A stretch of 37,791 bases of DNA from a bacterium (GTDB lineage: Bacteria; RBG-13-66-14): positions 1-37,791 of the forward strand of contig DATKYS010000106.1 of assembly GCA_035528375.1 (NCBI GenBank), in the 5' to 3' direction. Made by a program: the position numbers and the translations under genes. A model generated the notes under the pieces. It ran no database searches. It was not told where the DNA came from and was given only the letters and a program-made list of their open reading frames with translations. Positions 7,584 through 14,360 of this stretch are shown in pieces (the first letter of the stretch is position 1; each line of letters begins with the position of its first letter).

Positions 7584-8753
7584 CTACTTGGCCATGCCTA
7601 TCTTCTGCACCTTCTGCAGGAGCTTGCCCTCGGTCTGAATCGCGGGGGCGATGATTATCTCCGTGTTCTGCATCTCCTTGATGTTGTGCGCCCCCACGTT
7701 GCCCATGCTGGTCCGGAGCGCCCCGACCAGGTTCTGGCTCCCGTCGTCCAGCTCGGCGGGGCCGAAGAGTATGCGCTCCAGGGAGGCGTTCTGCCCCACG
7801 TGGACCCGCGTGCCGCGCGGGAGGTTGGCGTGGGGTGTGGCCATGCCCCAGTGGTATCCGCGCCCCGGAGCTTCGTGGGCCTTGGCGAAGGGCGAGCCGA
7901 TCATCACCGCGTCGGCGCCGGCGGCGAAGGCCTTGCAGATGTCGCCACCGACCCGCATCCCGCCGTCGGTGATGACGGGCACGTAGCGGCCGGTCATCTT
8001 GTAGAAGCGGTCCCGGGCGTAGGCACAGTCCACGGTGGTGGTTATCTGCGGCACGCCGATGCCCAGGACGCCGCGGGTGGTGCAGGCCGCTCCCGGCCCG
8101 ACCCCGCAGAAGATGCCGTCCGCGCCGGTCTTCATCAGCGCGTAGGTAACCTCGTAGGTGGTCGTGTTGCCGACCATGACGGGGATGCCCCGCTGGTGCA
8201 TGTCGGCGATGAATTTTGCGAAGTCCAGCGATTCGTAGCTCTTCGATTCGTGCTCCACGGTGGCCACGGTGGACTGGACGACGAAGACGTCGCATCCGGC
8301 CTCGGCGGCGAGGGGTCCGAACTCGGCGGCGCGCTGGGGGATGGCGCTCACCACGGCGGGCGCCCCGCCGGCTTTGATTTCCTCCACCCGCCGGCCGACG
8401 AGCTCCTTCTTGATGGGCTCTTCGTAAATCTTCTGGAGCAGGTGGGTGCTCTCGTCGGGTTTCGCGGCGCCGATACGGTCCAGCACCTCGCCGGGGTCCG
8501 CGAAGCGGGTCTGGACCCCCTCGAGGTTCAGCACGGCGAATCCGCCCAGCCGGCCGAACTCCACCGCGAACCTCACGTCAACCACGCCGTCCATGGCCGA
8601 GGCGACGATGGGGACTCCGAAGCGCTTCCCGGCAACCTCCCAGGAGATGTCCACGTCGTCGGGATTGATGGTCAAACTCCCCGGGACCAGCGCAACGTCG
8701 TCGAAGCCGAAGCACTGCCGGGCTTTGCGACCGATACCGATATACTTGCCCAT
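7584..8753 (-). CDS. IMP dehydrogenase-family protein without CBS domains (GuaB3 type)
   Basis: 389 residues, a single TIM-barrel of the IMPDH/GMP reductase family. The catalytic loop GPGAACTTR (about 219-227) supplies the nucleophilic Cys224. The phosphate-binding ITDGGMRVGGD segment and SMGNVGAHNIKEMQ near the C terminus are present. The paired CBS domains of canonical GuaB are missing, and the N terminus MGKYIGIGRKARQCFGFDDV is typical of the GuaB3 subgroup. The expected reaction is NAD-dependent oxidation of IMP to XMP; family membership supports this but GMP reductase activity cannot be excluded. The ATG at 8753 has GAGGGGTGAG upstream; a 21-residue in-frame upstream extension has no family support. 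The leader contains a GC hairpin (8800-8817) followed on the minus strand by a weak T-rich stretch. Confidence 0.9.
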   Translation of the reverse strand: MGKYIGIGRKARQCFGFDDVALVPGSLTINPDDVDISWEVAGKRFGVPIVASAMDGVVDVRFAVEFGRLGGFAVLNLEGVQTRFADPGEVLDRIGAAKPDESTHLLQKIYEEPIKKELVGRRVEEIKAGGAPAVVSAIPQRAAEFGPLAAEAGCDVFVVQSTVATVEHESKSYESLDFAKFIADMHQRGIPVMVGNTTTYEVTYALMKTGADGIFCGVGPGAACTTRGVLGIGVPQITTTVDCAYARDRFYKMTGRYVPVITDGGMRVGGDICKAFAAGADAVMIGSPFAKAHEAPGRGYHWGMATPHANLPRGTRVHVGQNASLERILFGPAELDDGSQNLVGALRTSMGNVGAHNIKEMQNTEIIIAPAIQTEGKLLQKVQKIGMAK

Positions 8754-8994
8754 AGGCTCACCCCTCAGTCGGTAAAATCCTGGCTCACCAATACAACAAG
8801 GCGGCCTAAAGGCCACCTCACAAGAAACGTCATCCGTTGGGCGATATAGTGAACCACGTCAATCCCTGCATCGAAATCGCTATTCACCTCGTCCGGGAGG
8901 GAATTTTCTTATACAACCGGGCGTCCCTACGGTTCATTCACGAGTCCCGTAAAACGCCATCCCCTTGAAAACGCCGAACTTCTTCCCGGTATAT

Positions 8995-9114
8995 AAAAAA
9001 CGCCCTTACGGGCCACCCTTCCCGTGGAGTGATTCTAACACACCTTGGACCAATCTGCTTACAAAAAATTCTGTAAAAAAACGCCCTCACGGGCCACGCT
9101 TCCCGTGGAGAGAT
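8995..9114. repeat. Twin 40-bp direct repeat with A-tract and hairpin potential
   Basis: Copies at 8995-9033 and 9075-9114 are 80 bp apart and differ at only a few positions. Each has a 6-7 A run, a CGCCC-NNAC-GGGC hairpin core and a CCGTGGAG tail. On the minus strand each copy reads as a short GCCC/GGGC stem with a GTAA or GTGA (GNRA) loop followed by a T run, so each looks like a small leftward terminator, but no minus-strand gene ends here. The bases between the copies are not repeated. Confidence 0.7.
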
Positions 9115-9183
9115 AATATCTCGCACAGGGTATTTTTTAGAAACCGGAAAATTCCGCCGACGACGCCCGGTAAAACCTACGGC

Positions 9184-9212
9184 TTGCCTACGCCGGCGCG
9201 CTCTGGTACGAT
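9184..9212 (+). promoter_or_regulatory. Sigma70-type promoter for the oxidoreductase gene
   Basis: TTGCCT (9184-9189), a 17-bp spacer and TACGAT (9207-9212). The predicted start is about 14 nt upstream of the GTG at 9233, which leaves room for the AGGAGG at 9223-9228 near the 5' end of the message. Confidence 0.5.
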
Positions 9213-9232
9213 TTGGCGACACAGGAGGCGCC

Positions 9233-10222
9233 GTGGAGATGGTTCGGCTCGTGATGGCCGGCGTGGGCCGGTGGGGGGGAAACGTCCTCAAGAGCCTGGT
9301 CGCCCTCGAGGGCTGCGTGGTGGAAAAAACCTTCGACCCGTCGGAAGAGGGCCGGGCCAGGGCCCGCGAGCTCGCCCCCCAAGCCGTCCACGCCGATTCC
9401 TTCGCCGCGCTGCTCACAGGGAGCCCCGACGGCGTCGTCATCGCCGCCCCGGCGGAGCTGCATCACCCCCTCGCCCTCGAGGCCCTGCAGAGAAACCTCA
9501 ACGTATTCGTGGAAAAGCCGCTGGCTCTGAACGTCGCCCAGGGCGAGGAGCTGGTCCGCCAGGCGGAGGAGAGGGGCGTCGTCCTCTTCGTCGGCCACGT
9601 CCTGCGCTACCACCCGGCGATGGACGCGATTCGCCGGGCAATCCACGATGGGAAAATCGGGAAGGTCCTCACCGCGCACACACGGCGCACCAACTTCGGC
9701 CGCGTCCGTTCCGCCGAGAACGTCGTCTGGAGCATCGCCCCCCACGACATCGTCAACCTCGCGGAAATTTTCGGGGAGTGGCCCGACCGGGTTTCCTGCT
9801 CCGGTCGGGCGGACATCCGTTCACAGATAACCGACTACGCCCTGCTCACCCTTGAATTTCCCTCGGGGCGGCTGGCTCTGGCGCACGTGAGCTGGCTCGA
9901 CCCGCAGAAGAAGCGGGAGCTCACGGTGGTGGGCGACCGGGGGATGCTCCTGTGGGAGGACGCCGCAGGGCGGCTGGAGTTTTTTCCGAACCGGGCGGAG
10001 CCCTCGCCGGACGGCTCGACGGCCCACCACACCGGCCCGGCCGAGAGACTCGAGATAACCGCCGGTGAGCCGCTGGCCCGGGAGCTGGCCCACTTCGTCG
10101 CATGCTGCCGGGGGGAGGAGAAACCGCTGTCGGACGGGCGGGAGGGTCTGGCGGTGCTCAGGGTGCTCGCCGCCGCCGACGAGAGCACCCGCCAAGGCGG
10201 CGCACCCGTCGAGGTGGAGTGA
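9233..10222 (+). CDS. Gfo/Idh/MocA-family NAD(P)-dependent sugar oxidoreductase
   Basis: 329 residues. The N-terminal Rossmann fold has the dinucleotide loop AGVGRWGGNVL (near residue 10), followed by PDGVVIAAPAELHHPLALEAL, the family hallmark EKP (VEKPLALN, about residue 98) and the C-terminal alpha/beta domain with VGHVLRYHPA and WSIAPHDIVNLAEIFG. AGGAGG lies 4 nt from the GTG at 9233 and 10 nt from an in-frame ATG at 9239; either could be the start. Members with this N terminus often sit beside, or are fused to, a WbpD-like acetyltransferase, as found next here. I infer oxidation of a UDP-activated sugar (the WbpB/WlbA step of diacetamido-uronate synthesis is the leading guess). It does not resemble the biochemically classical WlbA sequences as I remember them, so the exact substrate is open. 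Confidence 0.88.
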   Translation: MEMVRLVMAGVGRWGGNVLKSLVALEGCVVEKTFDPSEEGRARARELAPQAVHADSFAALLTGSPDGVVIAAPAELHHPLALEALQRNLNVFVEKPLALNVAQGEELVRQAEERGVVLFVGHVLRYHPAMDAIRRAIHDGKIGKVLTAHTRRTNFGRVRSAENVVWSIAPHDIVNLAEIFGEWPDRVSCSGRADIRSQITDYALLTLEFPSGRLALAHVSWLDPQKKRELTVVGDRGMLLWEDAAGRLEFFPNRAEPSPDGSTAHHTGPAERLEITAGEPLARELAHFVACCRGEEKPLSDGREGLAVLRVLAAADESTRQGGAPVEVE

Positions 10223-10237
10223 TGGAACGGCACCTGA

Positions 10238-10435
10238 TCGGTCGGTGCGACCTCTAATGCGGTACATTCACACATCTATCACGCCGAGCGGCTGAGAGCC
10301 CGGCTCCTCTCCGAGACCGGCGTCGTTGGCCGGCTGAAGCGCATGAATGAGCGTTACGGTCACCCCGCCTGCGGGGCCGAGTTGACCCCTACCGAAAATG
10401 ACCGCCCCAAGTGCGGAAACGAGGTGAGCCGTTGA
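10238..10435 (+). pseudogene. Short frame with a degenerate double zinc-ribbon, possible leader or gene remnant
   Basis: The frame is open from 10238 to a TGA at 10433-10435, with an ATG at 10343 giving a 30-residue product. The end reads HPACGAEL and then, after a short gap, RPKCGNEV, which looks like two C-P-x-C-G zinc knuckles that have each lost the first Cys (to His and to Arg). Its TGA overlaps the TTG start of the acetyltransferase (TTGA). It may be a decayed zinc-ribbon protein, a coupling leader peptide, or chance. Confidence 0.3.
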
Positions 10436-11040
10436 CGGATAAATTCTACGTCCACCCCACCAGCATCGTTGACCCGGACGTCGAAATCGGCGCGGGCACC
10501 AAAATATGGCACTTTTGCCACGTCTGTTCGAGGGCTCGCATCGGGCGGAATTGCAGCCTCGGCCAGAACTGCTACATCGGCGGCGACGTGGTCATCGGTG
10601 ATCGCTGCAAGCTGCAGAACAACGTCAGCGTCTACACCCGCGTGACCCTCGAGGAGGGCGTCTTCTGCGGCCCGAGCTGCGTCTTTACCAACGATCTTAC
10701 TCCGCGGTCCCTCTTCCCTAAGGCTGGCTCGGCGGATTGGGTCCCCACCCTCTGTCGGAGAGGCTCCACCATCGGGGCCAACGCCACCGTCATCTGCGGC
10801 GTCACCCTGGGCGAGCACTCGATGGTCGGCGCCGGGGCCATGGTCACACGGAACGTGCCGGACTTCGGCCTGGTCATCGGCGTACCGGCGCGGCTCGTCG
10901 GGTGGGTGTGCGCCTGCGGCCGGAGGCTCGGTCTGCCGCTGTGCTCGGGGGAAATACTCACCGAGGCCTGCGCCGCCTGCGGCCTCCGCTACGAGCTGAC
11001 GGAAAGCGGACTTGCCCGCCTGGACGCCATCGCCGACTAA
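10432..11040 (+). CDS. UDP-2-acetamido-3-amino-2,3-dideoxy-glucuronate N-acetyltransferase-like (WbpD/WlbB)
   Basis: 202 residues. A left-handed beta-helix acetyltransferase with repeated hexapeptides (IGAGTKIWHFCHV, IGRNCSLGQNCYIGGDVVIGDRCKLQNNVSVY, FCGPSCVFTND) and the catalytic-region pattern GVTLGEHSMVGAGAMVTRNVPDFGLVIGVPARLVGW. This matches WbpD/WlbB, which N-acetylate the 3-amino group of UDP-GlcNAc3NA. The C terminus carries two Cys pairs (CACGRRL and CAACGLRY), a zinc-ribbon tail seen in many family members. The start is the TTG at 10432, preceded by GAGGTGAG; the longer GTG start at 10411 has no ribosome binding site. It probably works with the preceding oxidoreductase and the aminotransferase at 15233-16324. 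Confidence 0.88.
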   Translation: MTDKFYVHPTSIVDPDVEIGAGTKIWHFCHVCSRARIGRNCSLGQNCYIGGDVVIGDRCKLQNNVSVYTRVTLEEGVFCGPSCVFTNDLTPRSLFPKAGSADWVPTLCRRGSTIGANATVICGVTLGEHSMVGAGAMVTRNVPDFGLVIGVPARLVGWVCACGRRLGLPLCSGEILTEACAACGLRYELTESGLARLDAIAD

Positions 11041-11044
11041 CCCC

Positions 11045-11073
11045 TTGACCATCACATAACTAGGTGGTACTCT
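11045..11073 (+). promoter_or_regulatory. Sigma70-type promoter for the HU-like gene
   Basis: TTGACC (11045-11050), a 17-bp spacer and TACTCT (11068-11073). It gives a leader of about 130 nt that contains an imperfect repeat and a perfect palindrome. Confidence 0.55.
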
Positions 11074-11101
11074 TAAAAAGCAGCCTGTCATTTAAATAGG
11101 A

Positions 11102-11205
11102 GTCCCACTTCCCTTGCCGGGGAGGGGAGGTGGCGGTGCAGATGGAGACAAGGGGTTTAAACCCCTTGCCCCGGCGTCCCACTTTCCTGGGCGGGGATGG
11201 GAGGT
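11102..11205 (+). repeat. Imperfect 30-bp direct repeat flanking a 20-bp palindrome in the HU leader
   Basis: Copies at 11102-11131 and 11176-11205 both begin GTCCCACTT and end in a GGGAGGT. The second copy supplies the ribosome binding site of the HU-like gene. Between them, 11149-11168 is a perfect 20-bp palindrome with a TTTAAA centre. Confidence 0.75.
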
Positions 11206-11209
11206 CAGG

Positions 11210-11494
11210 ATGACGAAGCGGGAGATTGCCATAACCGTGGCCAAGAAGCTGAACGTGACCCAGAAGGTCGCGGCTCAGGTTCTCGACGCCCTCATCGAGG
11301 AGATGCGTCAGACCCTCTCCCGGGGCGAACGGATCGAGATCCGGGACTTCGGCGTCTTCAGCGTCCGCAAGGCCAAGCAGAAGCTCGCCCGCAACCCGCG
11401 CACAAACCAGGAGGTCATCGTCCCCGCCCGCAAGAGGATAAAATTCGTCCCCGGCAAGCGGATGAAGGCGCTGTCCCTGGACCTGTCCGACTGA
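11210..11494 (+). CDS. HU/IHF-family DNA-binding protein
   Basis: 94 residues, typical length. The N-terminal dimerisation helices (MTKREIAITVAKKLNVTQKVAAQVLDA) precede the DNA-binding arm with IEIRDFGVFSVRKAKQKLARNPRTNQ, including the RNP tip that intercalates at DNA kinks, and the C-terminal ARKRIKFVPGKRMK. The ATG is preceded by a full GGGAGG at 11199-11204. Sequence alone does not separate HU from an IHF-like subunit. It has its own promoter and is followed by a terminator. Confidence 0.95.
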   Translation: MTKREIAITVAKKLNVTQKVAAQVLDALIEEMRQTLSRGERIEIRDFGVFSVRKAKQKLARNPRTNQEVIVPARKRIKFVPGKRMKALSLDLSD

Positions 11495-11555
11495 CGGCCG
11501 TAAAAACGGCCTACGAGGCGGCGCCGCAACGGGCGGCGTGGGGGAATAAAAAAGA

Positions 11556-11577
11556 GGCACCACGGGGTGCCATTTTT
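11556..11577. terminator. Bidirectional terminator between the HU-like gene and the ABC exporter operon
   Basis: GGCACC (11556-11561) pairs with GGTGCC (11566-11571) around ACGG. Five T follow on the + strand (11573-11577). An A-rich stretch just before the stem gives a TCTTTTTTATT tail on the minus strand. It can end the HU message rightward and the exporter message leftward. Confidence 0.8.
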
Positions 11578-11633
11578 AGTGCCGTCGGTTGAGGACCGGC
11601 TGGGCTTCTCACCCCGCCCCTTCCCAAAACGTA

Positions 11634-11700
11634 GGGCGGGGATTCCCATCCCCGCCGTTACTACCCCCCTCCCCGACCCTCCCCCCAGAGGGGAGAGGGG
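11634..11700. repeat. GC-rich palindromic intergenic elements
   Basis: Bases 11635-11643 (GGCGGGGAT) pair with 11648-11656 across a 4-nt loop. Next comes a C-run/G-run stretch (11662-11700) with complementary CCCTCCCC and GGGGAGAGGGGG blocks. No T tract follows. It looks like a dispersed REP-type intergenic repeat, but other copies cannot be checked here. Confidence 0.5.
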
Positions 11701-11782
11701 GCACTCGGCAAGCGACCCCCCCCCCGTCAGAAGCCGCACCCAGTCCCTAGCACTGAGCGAACCACGAACTGCGAAAGGCCCT

Positions 11783-12541
11783 CTACCACCGGGTGGCCAT
11801 GCGCCGGAAGCGGTAGATAGCCAGGGCGGTGATGATGACGGTCAGCCCCAGGAGCACGGTGAGGTCTATGAGGAAGGTGAACTCGTAGTGCCGCAGCATC
11901 AGGCCGCGGAAGAGGTCCACGGCGTAGGCGATGGGGTTGGCCCGGGCGACGAGGTAAGCCCAGCGCGGGAGGTTGTCCAGGGGGAACACGGCGCCCGAGG
12001 CTAAAAACATCGGCATGATGAGAAAATTCATCACCGAGCTGAAGCCCTCGTAGGTTTTCACCAGGCTGGCGATGATGACCCCCAGACCGGCGAGCATGAA
12101 CCCCACGATGAAGCTGACCAACAGAATCCAGGCGATGTTGTACCACAAAAGCTGCACGTGGGTGAGGAAGACCAGGAGGATGGCGATGAAGCCCTGGGCG
12201 GTGCAGATGGTGGCGCCGCCGAGCACCTTCCCGACGACGATGGAGCTGCGGCTGATGGGCGCGGAGAGCATCTCCTTCAACAGTCCGAAGTCGCGGTCCC
12301 AGATGATGGAAATCGCCGAAATCGTCGAGGTGAACAGGATGGTCATCACCACCATGCCGGGGAAGATGTACTCGATGTAGTTCAGGCCGGCCACCTGGGA
12401 AAAATTCGGCGAGATGCCGATGCCCAGGATGAAAAGCCAGACGACGGGTCGGGCGACGGAGGCGGCCACCCGCGGGACGTCCCGGAAGTACCGCTTGAAC
12501 TCCCGGAGCCAGATGGCGCTGACGGCGAACCCCTGAATCAT
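11783..12541 (-). CDS. ABC-2 type permease (DrrB-like exporter subunit)
   Basis: 252 residues. An ABC2_membrane protein with about six hydrophobic segments (for example VARPVVWLFILGIGI, YIFPGMVVMTILFTSTISAIS, FIAILLVFLTHVQLLWY, ILLVSFIVGFMLAGLGVIIAS, FLIMPMFLASGAVFPL and FLIDLTVLLGLTVIITALAIY). The FPLDNLPRWAYLVARANPIAYAVD loop is typical of the DrrB/NodJ class. The ATG at 12541 overlaps the stop of the ATPase gene (ATGA), so the two are coupled. The substrate is unknown; the class exports drugs, lipids or polysaccharides. Confidence 0.93.
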   Translation of the reverse strand: MIQGFAVSAIWLREFKRYFRDVPRVAASVARPVVWLFILGIGISPNFSQVAGLNYIEYIFPGMVVMTILFTSTISAISIIWDRDFGLLKEMLSAPISRSSIVVGKVLGGATICTAQGFIAILLVFLTHVQLLWYNIAWILLVSFIVGFMLAGLGVIIASLVKTYEGFSSVMNFLIMPMFLASGAVFPLDNLPRWAYLVARANPIAYAVDLFRGLMLRHYEFTFLIDLTVLLGLTVIITALAIYRFRRMATRW

Positions 12542-13524
12542 CGGACGTCCCTCCTGGCCGTGGCGGCGTGTGCAGTCCGCCAGGCACCCTGGCCCCGCTC
12601 CTCGTCGTCGCGCAGGGTGTGACCGGTGAGGGCGAGGAACACGTCCTCCAGGGTGGGCTCCTCGACCTGAATCTTCTCGACGGCGGCGCCGAAGAGCCGC
12701 ATGACCTCCGGCAGGAACTCGGCGGGGGAATCCACCACCACGACGACGGAGCCGTCCTCCAGCTTGGCCTCCAGCCCCGTGGTGGACATGATGGTCCGCG
12801 CCGCGCCTACCGGGTCCGCGCAGCGCAGACGGACCACGCTCCCCCCGAGGGAGGACTTCAGCTCGGCGGGGGTGCCGCACGCGACCAGCCTGCCCCGGTC
12901 AATAATTCCTACCCGGTGGCACCGCTCCGCCTCGTGGAGGTCGTGGGTGGTCAGAAAAACGGTGGTCGAATCCACGCGGGCGCCCTCGAGTAGGTAGTCC
13001 CAGATTTTCCGCCGGTTCTGCACGTCGAGGCCGAGGGTGGGCTCGTCCAGGAAGAGGACCCGGGGCCGGTGCAGCAGGGCCCGGGACACCTCCAACCTGC
13101 GCCGCATGCCGCCGGAGAGCCGCTCCACCAATTTATCGCCCCATTCGGAAAGTTCCATGAAGGCGAGCATCTCGGCCACACGCGCCTTCCGATCGTCCAC
13201 ACCGTAGATGCGGGCGTGGAAGTCCAGGTTCTCCCGGGCGGTGAGCTTGGTGTCCAGGGAGCTTTCCTGGAACACGATTCCGATCTCGCGCCGTACGCCG
13301 GCGGGGTTCTCCAGCACGTCGCACCCGGCGACGCTGGCCGACCCGGACGTGGGTTGCAGCAGCGTCGCCAGAATCGAAAGGGTGGTCGTCTTTCCGGCCC
13401 CGTTGGGACCCAGGAAGCCGAAGACCTCCCCCGCCCGCACCACGAAGCTCACGCCGTCCACGGCGACGAGGTCGTCGAAGCGTTTTACCAGACCCGAAAC
13501 CTCGATGACGTCGGTTACCCTCAA
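12538..13524 (-). CDS. ABC transporter ATP-binding protein (DrrA-like)
   Basis: 328 residues. Walker A GPNGAGKT (39-46), the Q-loop near IVFQESSLD, signature LSGGM (136-140), Walker B and catalytic Glu LFLDEPT (157-163), D-loop and the switch His in LTTHDLHEAERC. A C-terminal domain of about 100 residues (LKSSLGGSVVRLRC to VEEPTLEDVFLALTG) is the DrrA-type extension. It begins with TTG at 13524, with GGGGTG just upstream; no closer in-frame ATG exists. It forms a two-gene exporter with the permease and is divergent from padR, which is the probable regulator. Confidence 0.95.
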   Translation of the reverse strand: MRVTDVIEVSGLVKRFDDLVAVDGVSFVVRAGEVFGFLGPNGAGKTTTLSILATLLQPTSGSASVAGCDVLENPAGVRREIGIVFQESSLDTKLTARENLDFHARIYGVDDRKARVAEMLAFMELSEWGDKLVERLSGGMRRRLEVSRALLHRPRVLFLDEPTLGLDVQNRRKIWDYLLEGARVDSTTVFLTTHDLHEAERCHRVGIIDRGRLVACGTPAELKSSLGGSVVRLRCADPVGAARTIMSTTGLEAKLEDGSVVVVVDSPAEFLPEVMRLFGAAVEKIQVEEPTLEDVFLALTGHTLRDDEERGQGAWRTAHAATARRDVR

Positions 13525-13601
13525 GGTTTCACCCCGCCGATCCCGATCAGCCAGACCAGGGATACGCTACCGAAACGAATAACAACACTGATTATACACA
13601 T

Positions 13602-13629
13602 ATTATAAGTCATATTATTTTGAATCCAA
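13602..13629 (-). promoter_or_regulatory. Promoter for the ABC exporter operon
   Basis: On the minus strand TTGGAT (13629-13624), a 16-bp spacer and TATAAT (13607-13602). A second TATAAT lies at 13596-13591. The predicted leader is about 70 nt. The AT-rich block 13575-13625 stands out from the GC-rich surroundings. Confidence 0.6.
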
Positions 13630-13664
13630 CTAACCGCCGTAAACCCATTCCTCTGCCACTCACC

Positions 13665-13693
13665 TTGACAACAACTGTACAATTAACTATAAT
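13665..13693 (+). promoter_or_regulatory. Consensus sigma70 promoter for padR
   Basis: A perfect TTGACA (13665-13670), a 17-bp spacer and a perfect TATAAT (13688-13693), about 50 bp upstream of the padR GTG. It is the strongest promoter match in the window. Confidence 0.85.
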
Positions 13694-13701
13694 ACATATA
13701 G
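13687..13701. promoter_or_regulatory. Dyad overlapping the padR -10 box, candidate operator
   Basis: CTATA (13687-13691) and TATAG (13697-13701) form an inverted repeat with a 5-bp centre that covers the -10 box. PadR proteins commonly repress their own divergent promoter region, so this is a natural operator candidate. Confidence 0.4.
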
Positions 13702-13746
13702 AATTAGTAAATGGACGAAATGTAATTTATTCGGGAGGAGGCGACC

Positions 13747-14346
13747 GTGACCAAGGTGGATCTGATGGTTCTCGGCCTCTTGAGCGAGAAGCCGATGCAC
13801 GGCTATCAGCTCAAGCGCGTCCTCGATGAGAATCACGCCGACCTGTGGAGCGAGGTTTCCACCGGGCACCTCTACTACACGCTGAAAAAGCTGAAGCAAT
13901 CGAGATACGTGGACGAGAAGACGACCCGGAACGGAAACCGCCCTCCCCGCCACGTGTATGCCCTCACCGACGATGGGAAGAAGGCCCTCAAGACCGGGCT
14001 CGACGAGCTGGACGTCCACACCCAGCGCCTGTTCTTCTCCCTCGACATCGTCATCGCCTTCGCCCGTGCGCTCTTACTGCCTCCCGGTAAGCTGGAGCTT
14101 TTGATCGGGAAACGCAAGAGCGCCGTCGAGGAGGAGATGGAAGAAATCAAGGACGCGTGGCGGGACAAGATTGTCTCCGGCAACCTGAGCCTCTCCGAGT
14201 ACCTCATCTTCGAGCACCGGCAGAGCCTGCTGGCGGCCGAGCTCCGCTGGGCCAAATGGGCGATCAAGACCACGAAGGGGGTTGATCACAAAGCTTTGAA
14301 CGCAAAGGACTTCGAAGCGGACGGTCCGCACCCGCTCCCCCGATAA
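13747..14346 (+). CDS. PadR-family transcriptional regulator
   Basis: 199 residues. The N-terminal winged helix-turn-helix (VDLMVLGLLSEKPMHGYQLKRVLDE, then STGHLYYTLKKLKQSRYVDEK and the wing RPPRHVYALTDDGKKAL) is characteristic of PadR. A longer C-terminal helical region (about 95-185, with KSAVEEEMEEIKDAW) suits the dimerisation domain of the larger (Vir/AphA-like) PadR subgroup. The GTG start has GGGAGGAG upstream. It is divergent from the exporter genes across a 222-bp promoter region, and probably represses both itself and the exporter until an inducer binds. The inducer is not known. Confidence 0.92.
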   Translation: MTKVDLMVLGLLSEKPMHGYQLKRVLDENHADLWSEVSTGHLYYTLKKLKQSRYVDEKTTRNGNRPPRHVYALTDDGKKALKTGLDELDVHTQRLFFSLDIVIAFARALLLPPGKLELLIGKRKSAVEEEMEEIKDAWRDKIVSGNLSLSEYLIFEHRQSLLAAELRWAKWAIKTTKGVDHKALNAKDFEADGPHPLPR

Positions 14347-14360
14347 CCTCCGCTAAAACC

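Larger units (their letters stand above)
8754..9232. other. 479-bp intergenic region between divergent genes
   Basis: It holds the guaB3 leader hairpin (8800-8817), a twin 40-bp repeat (8995-9114) and a promoter for the oxidoreductase (9184-9212). A minus-strand open frame runs through 8938-9441, but it reads the repeat as repeated peptide and overlaps a real gene, so I do not call it coding. Confidence 0.6.

Noticed and set aside
8938-9441. Minus-strand frame with a repeated PRExWPVRAFF peptide
   Set aside because: The repeated peptide is simply the twin DNA repeat translated. The frame overlaps the start of the oxidoreductase gene and has no ribosome binding site.
10362-10375. CCCCGC/GCGGGG hairpin as a terminator before the acetyltransferase
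   Set aside because: It has a 2-nt loop and no T run, and it lies inside the possible coupling frame.
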